A DNA stretch of 64,000 bases from Chondrilla cf. caribensis (lineage: Eukaryota > Porifera > Demospongiae > Chondrillida > Chondrillidae). This document shows positions 11,041 through 22,171 of the stretch, piece after piece. Each line of letters begins with the position of its first letter. Position 1 is the stretch's first letter. The translations under genes and the position numbers were made by a program. The DNA lies in contig OZ026550.1 of NCBI GenBank assembly GCA_964020155.1, positions 1,245,123 to 1,309,122 of the forward strand. The letters run 5' to 3'. The notes beneath the pieces were generated by a model. That model had not been told where the DNA came from. It saw only the letters and a program-made list of their open reading frames with translations, and did no database searches.

Positions 11041-12870
11041 TATTGGTAGAGTTTAGAACATGCCACACCCTCCCATTATCATATATTAACCACTTTCTTC
11101 CATGAATTTAGTGTAGATGATTACATAAGGAAGGTCTTTTTGGTCCAACTGTCTGTCTCTTCGATCTGACTATACATCCGTAGATTTTTAATTCTGTCAC
11201 ATTTCAAATTTTGTACAAGCTTCATTATGTTCACATGCAGTAATGAGTGTGACACGATTATTTCCTCATGTCATGTGGATCGTTCATGACTTCTATATGA
11301 TCACATTGCAGAATAATGTTACAATCATGTAGTACTAACCTGCATGGTTGTGGGTTTGCTCAACTCGGGCAACTACGGGATGCTTTTCATCCAATTATCC
11401 AACAATTGGCTTATTGTACACCTACACAGTAGTTGTGAATCATGCAACTCAGGCTAATAGGATTACAAGTGGCAGTTGGAAAGTGGGCCAATCATTGACA
11501 ACTTAGAATTCTTACAATTTAATTGTGGCGGAACCCATCTGGGCTTAAACTCGATTTGTAGGTACGTTTAAATCACCCTACCTAATATTACATAAAATAA
11601 TACAATTATGAAGCATTTCCCAAATGGAGAGCATGCAGCATTATTCACTATTATACTCTGCGTATTGGAGGAGGTGGAAATGGTATTCAGTGGTATTGTA
11701 ACTATACAAAAGCTATTAATATTGGACAGGTACAGTCATGGCGTGAGGATTATATAATATAATAATACCGGCATACACACATACACACAATAATATACAA
11801 TATACTTTGCCAGCTATAGAATAATAATTGTTACGGACTAATAAAATTATGTGTAGTATGTACATAATGGAGACCTAGTTAGTAAGTACACATACTACAT
11901 CAGTGGGTCTAAAACATGAATTTTGTTACACTTTTTGATTCAAACATGTTCTAGTACTGTACTTTCCCAGTCATTATTTAGCAGTACTGGATATTGTGCA
12001 CTTGTTATAAGAAGCCTCAGACATTAACAGTAAACGAGTTCAGATCTGAAAAGTGGTAACAAGATACTAGGCCTCACCAAAGAGGAGTTGACTAATTGTC
12101 ACCCACACTCAGCCTCAACCAATGAATTTGGAATAATCAGGAATTATAGTAAGTGATAATTGTATAGGGTATTATGCAGTCCGAGTTGGTGGTGCATGCA
12201 GTGGTCAATGTTCGACATATTCATAATGAGATATAATGCACCTGGAATTCAAGCTATGGGTCTATGTGTTTTGTGTTTCTCCATTCCTCATTGGGATCTG
12301 CATGTGGTAGAGAACACAGTACCATGCATATGTGACTGGTAAAGCATTCAAAGTCTTTTCAAACTGTCAGCGCATTCTGTTAAGTTAATCTATGCCCTCC
12401 AATATTGGCAGATTAATTGCCAAGGTAAAATAGCTTAATTTTTTTATGAATGCATGGTTCTATTGGCTAGTCTAAGTCACTTGTAGTAAGGACTTAATGC
12501 ACTGATAATTTCTCTAATTATTGAATCAATATCTGATGTATGCCAGTTCAACTTACATTCCTGACAAGTTGAACTCCAGTTGGATCCTCATGATAAGGAA
12601 AATGAGTCATTTAGAATTTGTGGGAAAGTGCTGAACACCAAAGCTTTTAACATTATGAATTATTCATGATGATTCAAGTACATTAATGCCTCCACCAACA
12701 ACTTGCAGTGGCCATTGTTGATAGTAATTCCACTAAATATATAGCCACCAAAATCCAAATGGATCCCAATAAAGTGTATATATCACTCATTCTATGCAAC
12801 CTTAGGACATGGAAATCAATTCAGACCTCAGTGACATGGGATGACTTATACATAATATTATACTGGTACA
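11040..12870 (+). repeat. Segmental duplication (upstream flank of gene B), partner 18290-19620
   Basis: Collinear similarity to 18290-19620. Shared landmarks include CTGTCTGTCTCTTC, the single 120-bp repeat unit, AGATACTAGGCCTCA / AGATAGTAGGCCTCA, GCAGTGGTCAATGTTCGACA, TCCATTCCTCATTGG, GAATCAATATCTGATG and TGATAAGGAAAATGAGTCAT. Part of it (about 12727-12860) also matches the flank of the dead gene at 34470-34620. No gene is seen in it. Confidence 0.75.
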
Positions 12871-13274
12871 ATGCAAAAATGGTTGATTTGCTAGCCAAAT
12901 AATTTTATTAACTCCAATCTCTCACTGCTATCTTTGTCAGTGGTATGAAATACAGGCTGTGTGGATGTGCTTTAACGTGCATGCGTTGACAGGTGATGAT
13001 GTGATGAATAATGGTGATGTGAATAATAATGAAACAGACAGACAGACATTGAATTACATTCAATTTTTCCTATACTGGTACAGTAACAATAGTTATTGAA
13101 TACTAATAAGGTCTGTTAATGATCACACAAGTTATATTCTAAATCACTCGCCTCATTCCTATATTATGCATCCATACACAGCTGCATAGTTTTCCTACTG
13201 CATCTACACGTAGCCGGAAACATACCCTCACATGTGTAGGTATAAATGTAGCCATGCCAGCATGACTAGTCACG

Positions 13275-13414
13275 TTGAAGTACGTCTACTGAAATCACCA
13301 CACATTATTCTGTGGAGATCTGCAGATTTGAACCCTGAGCTATAATTTGGATGAAAACGTGTGAGTGTAACCAGAGGACTACCAATTTTGCAAGTATATA
13401 CTGAAGACAGAATA
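13275..13414 (+). promoter_or_regulatory. Conserved proximal 5' region of gene B
   Basis: The 140 bp before the start codon align with 34755-34888 (dead gene C) and 38718-38871 (gene D). Shared segments are TCTACTG(A/C)AATC, ATCACACAT/ACCACACAT, GTGGAGATCTG, CTGAGCTATAA/CTGAGCTGTAA and TTGCAAGTA just before ATG. This suggests a common 5' leader and core promoter for the plus-strand soluble subgroup. Confidence 0.55.
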
Positions 13415-15764
13415 ATGAAGATTTCTTTAACCCTGACTGCTCTGATCACTTGTACCCTCATTGTTGGTATCTCAGGGAAATCACCAATTCTTTTAGGTTG
13501 GTTAAGGTGTGCAGTAAACCATGTCCTGCATAGCTGACAACAAAATTATTATTTACCGATATATACTATACTATACTACACTGCATGAATTGTTTGCACT
13601 AAACACATATTATGTATAGTATGTCGTGCTAAAGTAAAATTCATGTAGCATGAAAATGAATAGAAGATTTGTGTAATTTCAACCAATGTTGTGATCCCAT
13701 TGATGACAACATCATTGTCTCCTGTCACAACTCTTCACCTTTTATTGAGTATCGAAATTTTCATTTATTATTTATAAATGATTAATGCATGTATCTAATC
13801 AACAACTATATACTTGTTTATATAATAATAATCAAAAACTATTATATTATATTACATTAAGTTCCAGGACTCATGGGAACGCGACTGGAAGCAACAGTAG
13901 TAAATCAATTATTATGCAAAGGTAAATCTTTTGTCTGGGTGAACTTGGCCAAAGCATTTTGTGCGAAAGTCCTCAAGTAAGTCTGCAGTGGGCTTCAGTA
14001 CACAACTATGATAGTATGGTATAACTGCATTTGTATTAATGGAGGGAGACTCTGGAGACTTGTGCAACCTTTGTATCTATAGTGCATTATCATATCTTAG
14101 CCTATATCATACAGGGGCATCAGAACAGGGGCGTTTGGGGAGGCTTTTGGCCACTCCCTAAAGAAAGGCCTTTATTTCCTTAGATTAACATTCGCAAAAT
14201 CAACTGACCAACTGGAGTATTTATCAAAAATTTTACAAACTGACATTGAAATGTTTTACTGCTTTACAAGAGATAGCATTCGTGTTCTGACAATCAGTAT
14301 CTTGTTTTGGCATTGATCTAGCATTTGCCAGTGCAGCACAACAGACCCCACGGCCTCACCACTTTTCTTATGCTTTTGACGCCACTTTCATACTTGATAA
14401 TGACACAAATGATTAGTGTATATGGTCCCCTTACTACTAACCATTGAAAGCTATAAAATGGAATTAATTAAGCATATGTATACTCTGTAATTGATATTAT
14501 GTGTGAATAAATTACAAATTGCCAATGTTGCAATTTTAATTTATTTTAATAATAAATGTTAGTTGAACAATTATATATTTATACTGATTTTTGATATCCT
14601 AGAATGCACTTCAATCAAAACAATAGAGAATTCAGTAAAATGGAAAAAGTGAAAGTGACAACCCCCAAGATTGGGGATTTCTCAGCAGTGGAATGTTTGG
14701 ACTATAATGTCAAGGTTCCAGTTGCAAACCTAGATTTATGTGTACAAAAATACCTCCTTCCATTCCTTCACTATTTTACTCGTGAAGTCAATAGAAAGTA
14801 CGTCAAGGGACGCAATCTCATTGTAGCGCCCTACGACTGGAGACTATCACCTTGTGAGTATACAAGAGTGTCAAATAAGTTCATTGGCATTGGTAAATTA
14901 AGGAGTGTCTATAGTGCATGTGATAAGGGGGACCGGTGCAATGCGATGAGAGCTATGAACACTAAAAACTAACAATAATTATGATGTTTTACTGACTTTC
15001 TTTCCTATGTAGATGAGCTGAAACTCCAAGGTTATTTTGATAAGGTGAAGACTAAAATTGAAATGATGTTCTCTACAAATGGCAAGAAACGCATAACAAT
15101 TGTGGCCCACAGTTATGGAGGAGTTGTCATGTTGTACTTTTTGAGAAATGAGGTCGAACAAAAGTGGAAGCACAAGTACATCAAAGCATTTATACCACTT
15201 GGTTCACCATTTGGAGGGGCTACAAAGATTGTAGGGGCCCTTGTATATGGAAGATTGCCATTTGAAATACCGTTCAAAGATGTAAGGACATTTGTTTCAC
15301 GACAACTTAGGCCTGCAATACGTACTTTTCCATCTTTGTACTTCCTGGCCCCTCGACATCATGTATTCCGGGATAATACACTTCTTCAGCGGGGTCGACG
15401 TGCCAGGTACACATCACTGGATTACAATAATATTTTCAATTACCGATTGGGTTTCAGTATGTACCAAGCTACACTTGATCACAATATGCACTACCATCCA
15501 GGGGACCCCGGAGTATCCACATACTGTATGTTTGGTACGAGCATAGAAACACCAGATAGGTACAGACACCGTGGAAATTTTGACTATATCGAAGATAAAG
15601 ATTCTCATGGTGATGGCACAGTGGACAGGAAAAGCTTGGAGGTGTGTGCCAAATGGCCAAGTAGTCGAGTAGCCGAAGTCCTTCGACTCCCAGGTGTGGA
15701 ACATTTGAGCATTGTCAGTAACCGGAGAGTTCTGAATGCCATTAATAGAATTGTCAACCCATAA
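13415..15764 (+). CDS. Gene B: secreted LCAT/PLA2G15-like serine acyl-hydrolase
   Basis: Four exons, 13415-13496, 13862-13976, 14603-14853 and 15013-15764, with intron phases 1-2-1 and an open frame of 399 residues. Residues 1-21 are a signal peptide (MKISLTLTALITCTLIVG). Exon 2 gives the oxyanion motif VPGLMGTRLEA and a lid with C...FVW...C, as in the Cys-Trp-Cys lid of LCAT. Exon 3 gives VECLDYN and VAPYDWRL. Exon 4 gives the nucleophile Ser183 in AHSYGG, the acid Asp350 in GDGTVD and His380 in PGVEH; the cysteine pair in TYCMFG and EVCAKW matches the second LCAT disulfide. The protein stops at NRIVNP with no hydrophobic tail, so it should be soluble and secreted or lysosomal. Family chemistry is phospholipase A / O-acyltransferase on phospholipids; the substrate here is unknown. 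Length matches the family (about 400). Confidence 0.9.
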
Positions 15765-15956
15765 AATCACATGACTAGCATGTGATAAGGAGCTGCATAT
15801 GCTGGATAGTAACTCACTACTTAATAGAACATTTTAGAATTAATTTATAGGCTCATTAATAACCTTTAGTTTGTGATTCAATGAGTATTCGGAAACTTGA
15901 GTGTGTCCATTAGATATTAATTGAATATAAATACGTAAACTTCTATAATATTTTAT

Positions 15957-15962
15957 AATAAA
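15957..15962 (+). terminator. Candidate poly(A) signal of gene B
   Basis: AATAAA about 195 nt after the gene B stop codon, in AT-rich sequence. It is the first canonical hexamer on that strand that I noticed. Confidence 0.4.
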
Positions 15963-16193
15963 TTTCCATATTACAATGATGCATGATATTAGCCCATACA
16001 TACAAATGTCTATATAAGCAAAGAGCTCATCTAGATAAGAGGTTCTATACTGAATGAATTAGACTCTAATAATAATTGGTTAGTATATATATAATGAGAC
16101 TTAGACTCCAAATTCTTTTGCCATGGGTAAACATGTTTCTGGAGGGGCTGTAGTAATGTTATGTTAACGTGGCACTAGATGTCTTCAACTCCA

Positions 16194-16195
<2 letters not shown>
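15963..16195. other. Non-coding 3' flank of gene B
   Basis: AT-rich sequence without recognised features before the AT microsatellite. Confidence 0.4.

Positions 16196-16234
<39 letters not shown>
16196..16234. repeat. (TA)n microsatellite
   Basis: About 19 uninterrupted TA units, immediately beside the Tc1-like element. TA is the target dinucleotide of that element class. Confidence 0.95.
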
Positions 16235-16237
<3 letters not shown>

Positions 16238-16239
16238 TA

Positions 16240-16938
16240 TACGGTAGGCGCCAAAATAAACTTTGCGTTCCGTTCCGTCTAAACGCAGCTTCGTACTTTT
16301 TGCCTACGGAAAAAAAACGAAAACGGAACGGAACGGAACGAAACGGAACTTGCGAAAAGACGGAGAGAACGAAATGTGTTGATTTGAACGTATTCTATCA
16401 AAGTACAGAACGATTTGGCTAGATATTCGATTATAAAGGTCTCATCGCTTTAGTACCGAATAAAACTACCACAAATGGATTCATCTAAGCCGTGAAGGCA
16501 TCTTCCGGAATGAAGAAAATGGCGTTTCGCGATCGATCGATCCAGTGAACTCACCTCTTGATAAATTTACATATGACCCATCCCTGTTGTACGAATTCCT
16601 TCTTCTCTCAAACGAACTTGGATAGTAGGTGGTTTGATGCCATTTGAATAGCGAACTACAATACTCTGCTTTCTGTAATGGCTGTAGACTATGGTTGCTT
16701 CATCGCACGTCTCTCCAAAGTACGTAAATCGGACTAGAATGATACACGACGAAATGTCCACACGTTTATAAGTTATGTGTTAGTTAGCGTTGATCAACAC
16801 CGTTCGTTTTTTGAGGAATAGAACGAAACGAAACGGTACGGACGGACGGAAAAAAGACGGAAACGGAACGATCCGTTCCAGCGTTTCGTATTCGTCTGTA
16901 CGAAACGGAACGCAAAGTTTATTTTGGCGCCTACCGTA
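16240..16938. mobile_element. Tc1/mariner-like element remnant with long terminal inverted repeats
   Basis: The left end TACGGTAGGCGCCAAAATAA continues into ACTTTGCGTTCCG and is repeated exactly, inverted, at the right end (CGGAACGCAAAGT...GCGCCTACCGTA). This gives perfect terminal repeats of about 33 bp, followed by degenerate GGAACGGAACG-rich subterminal arrays. The ends start and finish with TA. The interior holds a short minus-strand frame resembling a transposase N-terminus. At about 700 bp it cannot encode a full transposase, so it is a deleted, non-autonomous copy. Confidence 0.85.
16567..16761 (-). pseudogene. Transposase N-terminal helix-turn-helix fragment
   Basis: A 64-codon minus-strand frame inside the Tc1-like element contains NGIKPPTIQVRLREEGIRTT. 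This resembles the helix-turn-helix segment of Tc1-type transposases (pattern G.KPPTI...L..EGI..T). The DDE catalytic domain is absent. The assignment rests on pattern recognition only. Confidence 0.5.
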
Positions 16939-17630
16939 TGCTTTCAGGGATTATATAGTTGGTACTATCCCTTTGGTATGATTGGAATCAGTTGATCATC
17001 CTTTGGTGGAGATTTTGGAGTTTGTAAGTATGTAAACTTTGTCACGCACACAATAGAAATTAAATTGAAATACTGAATACGGTAAATAGATATATTATCC
17101 CCTACTATATGATTAAAATAAATTAATGACCATACACGGGTACACTGTGTATGTGTAACAATGTCATAATAATAATATTAATTATCAAGCAGTTTAGCGA
17201 GGTTAATTGTGTCTGTCGCATAAGGGAGTCAGATCATAGATACTCTATATAGAGTATCTATGGTCAGATCGAGTTCCCCACGCTTCTTGCATGTAAAATC
17301 TACAATTTTGGTCCAGATGCAATTTCTTTGAACGAAAATTGCCAATCAGTTTTACATATAAATCGCTAATCATGCACATTGATGAAAAGGGGCCAGTGTG
17401 TGCTACAAAGTAAGGTAAGTACTTACAACTGGCTAATTATAAACGGACTCAGGATCCTCAATAGATGGCTGGCGAGTATCTCAAAATATATAATGAAAAG
17501 TATATCTAAAAATTCTATTCTGGGATTGTTTGATTTCCTCCAACCTATTGTAGGGTTTCTGCTAAAGTCATTTGGGACATTGAATTTGTTAGCCATTTCA
17601 ATATCCATTTTTATCAGTCATTATTACTTA
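16939..17630. other. Non-coding spacer with a dispersed repeat and a palindrome
   Basis: Around 16980-17080 it shares a dispersed repeat with 23075-23170 (GATTGGAATCA..., ACTTTGTCACGCACACAATA / ACTTTGTCATGCACGCAATA). A perfect 28-bp palindrome lies at 17235-17262. No gene is seen. Confidence 0.5.
17235..17262. repeat. Perfect 28-bp palindrome
   Basis: CATAGATACTCTAT followed directly by its reverse complement, with no loop. It is related in sequence to the 46-bp palindrome at 54748-54793 (CATAGACACTCTATA). Confidence 0.9.
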
Positions 17631-18065
17631 CATAATTTTATGCACCTCATCACATGGTAGTCATGTGCTACGGAGAAGTCACAATTTTGTAAATGGCATC
17701 CATGCAGAACTTTGTTAGACTGGACTATTTTCTAGTGATCAGCGCCTGCGAATCCAAACACAGTCATGGACCGTTTACAGCACACATCCGAGCTAAATCG
17801 GTTAACAATACCGTTACCATCACCAAATTAATGACAGTTTGGGCCTACTGGATGGGAATTCACTGTCGTAGACATAATGTTGGGCTGTGTGCACACCTGT
17901 ACCATACATACAGTATGTTGGTACTCCAGGGTTATTGCAGTCTGCATTGGTATAGTGAGTGTACATCTGTGCTTCCTCCAACCCATGGTCTACTTCATAT
18001 CACAGAACAATCTATCACAATGTCATGCCGTGTACTTGGTGGTTGCATGAAGTCTCCAAAATAAC
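17631..18065 (-). pseudogene. Dead 3' half of an LCAT-like exon 4 (gene F type)
   Basis: On the minus strand this aligns with gene F at about 42765-43200: the 3' flank (CATCACATGGTAGTCATGTG), the C-terminus, the acid-motif region and the region around the TACTGTATGTATGGTACAGG equivalent. It is full of substitutions and small indels, and the upstream catalytic-serine half is missing. It is a decayed partial copy in the same orientation as F, opposite to neighbouring genes B and the 19.8 kb copy. Confidence 0.8.
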
Positions 18066-18289
18066 CCTTAGACTACTATATTATATTCATAGTGTTTTGC
18101 ATCTAAAAAGTGTAACTGTATAGCTGATACTATAATATGTGCTATTATATATATTCTCAATCTATACTATTGTACAGCAGTTCTAGATCTATGTACATGC
18201 AATAGCAAATGACTAGAAGAATATAGGCTACAGCAAATAGTTGCAAGAAAGACATACAATTGAGGACACCAACTGAGTCAGGTTGAGAC

Positions 18290-19620
18290 TCAATTAGAAT
18301 TAAATGATATACACAGTTCAGAACATGTTACACCCTTCAATTATTTATTATTAAACACTTATCCAATAATTTAGTGTGGGTGGTTACATTAGAATGGTCT
18401 TCTCCTTCCAAATGTCTGTCTCTTCTCTCCCACCATACATCCCTGGTTTCTTCCTTGCAGATTATCAATTTGTAGAATTCAAAGTTATATTAGGTATATA
18501 TACATGCAGCAATGAGTGCATGTGACACAACTATTACCCCATGGCATGTAACATTAACCTGGTTGCAGGTTTACTCAACTTGGGCTACTAAGGGATGCTT
18601 TTTCTTCCAATTGTCCAACAATTGTCCTATTGTACACCTATGCAATAGTTTTACATCATGAAACCCAGGCTAATGCAGTTAAAAGTGGCATGTAGTGGGA
18701 AAGTGGTTGAATCTACAATTTAGCTAGTGTTCTTGCCAACTCAATTGTTCCACTACTTACCTAGATAATTAATTTTAATGAATAGGGGTAACAAGATAGT
18801 AGGCCTCAACAGATAGGAGTCAACTAATTTGTCACCCTCACTCAACCCCAAAACAATTACATTTGGAATAATCCAGAACACTTTCGGGGATTATACATTC
18901 TGAGTTGACGCCACATGCAGTGGTCAATGTTCGACATGTCCATAATGAGACGTCAGCGGGAATTCAATCTATCTACTTATGGGTCAGCTTGTTTGAATTT
19001 CTTCATTCCTCATTGGAATCTGTGATGGCAAGGAACACGATACCTTGTGATTGGACAATGATTCAGGACCTACTCGAAGCCAACCGGAGCCTTAGTGCAG
19101 ACTGTTGAGTTCATTTGTGCCCTCCAATTCGTATGCTGAAGCTCCGCCGAACGTAATAACTTCAGCGAAGGTTCTTCTAAACCTAACAAAGACGCCAAGT
19201 AATTCGAGTGCGGGGGGCGGCAGCCCCACGAGTTTTTAAACTCGAATTACTTGTTTGTGAATGGTGCTAGTGGCTAGTCTAATTCAGTTTAGTATGTATG
19301 TAATGGCACTAATAATGTCTCTGATTAATGAATCAATATCTGATGCATGCCAGTTTAACTTAGATTCCTGAAAAATTGAGCTCCACTTGTATCATTGTGA
19401 TAAGGAAAATGAGTCATTTAGATGATGCGGGAAAGTGCTGAACACCAAAGCTATAATAACTTTGTGAAATTTTTGTGAATGTCTAAGTGTTAGTCTAAAT
19501 TGTTCCTAGTAATTCCGCTAATATCCCACCAAAATAAAAGCCCATAAAGCATATACATCACTCATTCTACACATTCTCAGGACATGAAAATCCATCCATA
19601 ATATTATAATAGTATTACAC
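18290..19620 (+). repeat. Segmental duplication, partner of 11040-12870
   Basis: This is the equivalent of the gene B upstream flank, placed upstream of the dead LCAT copy at 19.8 kb. It contains one copy of the 120-bp repeat (18600-18735). It also contains an insertion, 19135-19255, absent from the partner. The region that would carry exons 1 and 2 has been lost between about 19620 and 19806. Confidence 0.75.
19135..19255. mobile_element. Short dispersed repeat with AAGTAATTCGAGT ends (copy 1)
   Basis: The 3' part runs CAAGTAATTCGAGT ... ACTCGAATTACTTG as an inverted repeat, with a GC-rich core. A full reverse-orientation copy lies at about 40080-40205, and a third decayed copy at about 24605-24680. 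The block CAGCGAAGGTTCTTCTAAAC precedes it. It is probably a MITE or SINE-like element of unknown class. Confidence 0.6.
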
Positions 19621-19806
19621 TCTTTGGAATAAACTTAACATAATATAATACTGTAACATTAGCTATTGAATTTGAAGTTACTGGAATGGAATTAGTTTAT
19701 ATATGCTTGGTATTTAGTAATGTATGTAAAATAAACAAAAATGTTAAAATTTAATTGATCATCGCTGTTGTGAGGATTATGTTTGTAATAATTTATGATA
19801 CACTAG

Positions 19807-21750
19807 ATTACGATTCAGAAACAGAAGATTCTACTGTACGTGTGAAAGTGTTCACAAATGTCTCTGACTTTGGGAGGACATACCCAGTTATGCTTATTTC
19901 CCACACAACTTGGTTGTGGGTATGAGTATATACTTGAAAGCATTCATTGAATACTTTTGTTGATTATCAGAAAGAATACCGAAAGGGGTGGACATCAGAG
20001 ATGCTCCTTATGATTGGAGAATTTAGTGAATATCAAAGTATGTGTTTGTATATAATAATATAGGTATGCAGTATAAAAGTGTGCATTAACACATGAATAT
20101 TAGTTGTATACTATAATATAAGATGTATAGCTAGTACAGTGAATTCTCGTTAATCCGCCACCGCTTTATCCGCCAAACCCGTTTATCCGCCGCCAATTGC
20201 CAGCATGAATTCATTTGTATGGTTTTATTATTGATGTAATCCGCCAATCAGATAATCCGCCTCCGCTACAATTCTGTGACATCACTTCCTCTAATTATAT
20301 GTGTTATGTAACACATAATCCGCCAGCCCTGGAAGAAGATGGCTACCAAGCGACCAAGAACTGATTTGTCTGTGACGCAAAAGGAGATTGATTTGTGATT
20401 TCACGGCAAAACACTCTAAATCAACACAGGAACAGATTTCAGAGCAAAGAAATGGAACCTTCAGATCGCAAGGACAGTTGGTGACGTACTTAAGCGAAAG
20501 ACCGACTGGGAGATTCGGGAAGCCCATCAATTCAGTCAAACGCCTCAGGAAACCCAAGTTCGATGCCTTAGAGGAAGCTCTGGGAATGTGGTTAGCAAAC
20601 ATGCTAGCAAAGAAGGCTATTAATTTGGACACGACACGGGCATTGTTTCCTCAAGTCATAAACATAGGACAGGAGATCCTACGAAAGAACAAACCTCTTT
20701 ATTTGATTATTTTATATGACGGTACTTGGCAATGCATGCTTTATCCCCTCACTCTGCATTTTTCTTATTAATTTAGTATGTTTTTTGCTATTGTTATATT
20801 ATGCTATTACTATTTGTGATATGTACTATTGTTTGCTTGATATAATATGATAATGTAATCGAAATTAAAGAAATTCGTTAATCCACCAAACTCGTTAATC
20901 CGCCAAATATTGCTAAAACGAATTGCGGCGGATTAACGAGAGTATACTGTATATATTCATGGGTGATTGTATAGATGTAGTTGAAAATAGTGATTACTAA
21001 AAAATTAAACTTTAACAATCTTTCTTATGTAGTTGAACTTTAACGAAGGAGTTATTTTCGTAAAGTGAAGGGTGGGATCAAACAGATGTACAGAATTCAA
21101 GAAGAGAAGGTCACAATTGTTGGCCACAGTTACAGAGGAGTTGTCGTGCAGTACTATCTAGCAAAGGTGGTCAAACAGGGATGGAAGAACAAGTACATAA
21201 AAGCCTTCATACCACATAGTGCACCTTTTGGAGGAGCTACAAATTTTATATGGACACTAGAGGAGGGGATACTGTCATTTGTACTCTGGGGAGGTGCCAT
21301 CTTCAATGTAGTTAAAAGGATGGGTGGGGATGTAATTTGTACATTTGCAAGTCTGTATTATTACCAAGTCTCCCAATCCAGTGTATTTAAGACGTTCACA
21401 CCTGCTTATTCAAGAATTTATTCAAAAACAAATTGACAGAAGATTGGGGCGATACACAGCTACACGTGATTAATATATTTCTTCATGATCATCCTGGAGT
21501 GTGCACGTAGTGGTTATGTCAGTGCATCAGGGAAGAAAGGACCAGGTGAAGTATTCATGGTGCACACCAGCCCTTGACTGTTGAGGATTATGGTGATGGT
21601 ATAGTGGACAAAGTGAGCCTGGACGAGTGTGACAAATGAAGCAGACCAAATGATATACATAAATTTGGAGGCATGAATCACATGCAAATTGTCTCCGATC
21701 CGAAGGTTCTGAAAGCACTTTATGACATTGTGATACAATTACGTATGATA
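19807..21750 (+). pseudogene. Dead LCAT-like gene (exons 3 and 4 only)
   Basis: The exon 3 remnant 19807-20020 starts after an acceptor and retains FGRT, then DIRDAPYDWR-like coding. A roughly 27-bp deletion removes the end of the exon and its donor. Exon 4 (from 21033) begins TTGAACTTTAA, which puts an early stop in frame. The nucleophile motif reads GHSYRG in place of AHSYGG. Later parts (PFGGAT, the acid-motif region, the FGGMNH-like histidine region) are recognisable but frameshifted. Exons 1 and 2 are missing. A pogo-like transposon (20135-20951) sits in intron 3. It is a close sister of the dead copy at 36470-37526. Confidence 0.85.
20135..20951 (+). mobile_element. pogo/Tigger-like DNA transposon remnant with a CENP-B-type ORF piece
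   Basis: Left end TACAGTGAATTCTCGTTAAT (then CCGCC) and the inverse right end GGCGGATTAACGAGAGTATACTGTA form terminal repeats of about 25 bp flanked by TA. Internal arrays repeat the ATCCGCC motif. The interior (about 20335-20700) encodes, across a frame break, ATKRPRTDLSVTQKEIDL and EEALGMWLANMLAKKA. These resemble the CENP-B/Tigger N-terminal DNA-binding helix-turn-helix modules. No DDE domain remains. The dead paralogue at about 36712-36725 preserves the empty site (GCTAGTATATAGATATTCAT). Confidence 0.85.
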
Positions 21751-21955
21751 GAAGTTTGTTGTGAGATGCTGAGCCTTAATAGATTGATGTCTATTTATTT
21801 GGACAATTACACATGTCACTTGTTGGCAAATAAATTGCAACGTTTTGCTCTCTTGGGCATCTTCGGGCAATGCTTAGTACTTAATACTTTAAATTTAGGA
21901 TTTTCGCAGATTTTATTTTTGCAGTTGTGAGCCAAATTGAATTTATTATTTTTCA
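21751..21955. other. Spacer between dead copies
   Basis: The 3' flank of the dead gene is shared with 37527-37580 (GAGCCTTAATAGATTGATGT). It is followed by a short stretch (CGCAGATTTTATTTTTGCAG) resembling the AAATTTTCGCGG-type MITEs, and then an abrupt junction to a gene D fragment. Confidence 0.5.
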
Positions 21956-22165
21956 GACGGACATCACAGCTGCTGCCTATGATTGGAGACTATCACCTTG
22001 TGATTGTGTGAGATTGTGCAATCAAGTGGTGCATGCTTGTGAATATTTAAGCATGTGCTTGTAGGTGTATAAGTTCGTGTTTTTATTCTCGCAAAAGATG
22101 GACATAGCTTATTTTATTATAGTATGCACTTTAAAATGAGTATTAAAATTACATAGGAATATTAA
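21956..22165 (+). pseudogene. Fragment of gene D: 3' end of exon 3 plus start of intron 3
   Basis: Nearly identical to 39806-39990: GACATCACAGCTGCTGCCTA, the DWRLSPC coding end, then the intron text CAATCAAGTGGTGCATGC and AATATTTAAGCATGTGCTTG. The high identity marks a recent partial duplication. Everything upstream and downstream of the gene is missing. Confidence 0.85.
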
Positions 22166-22171
22166 TACTCA

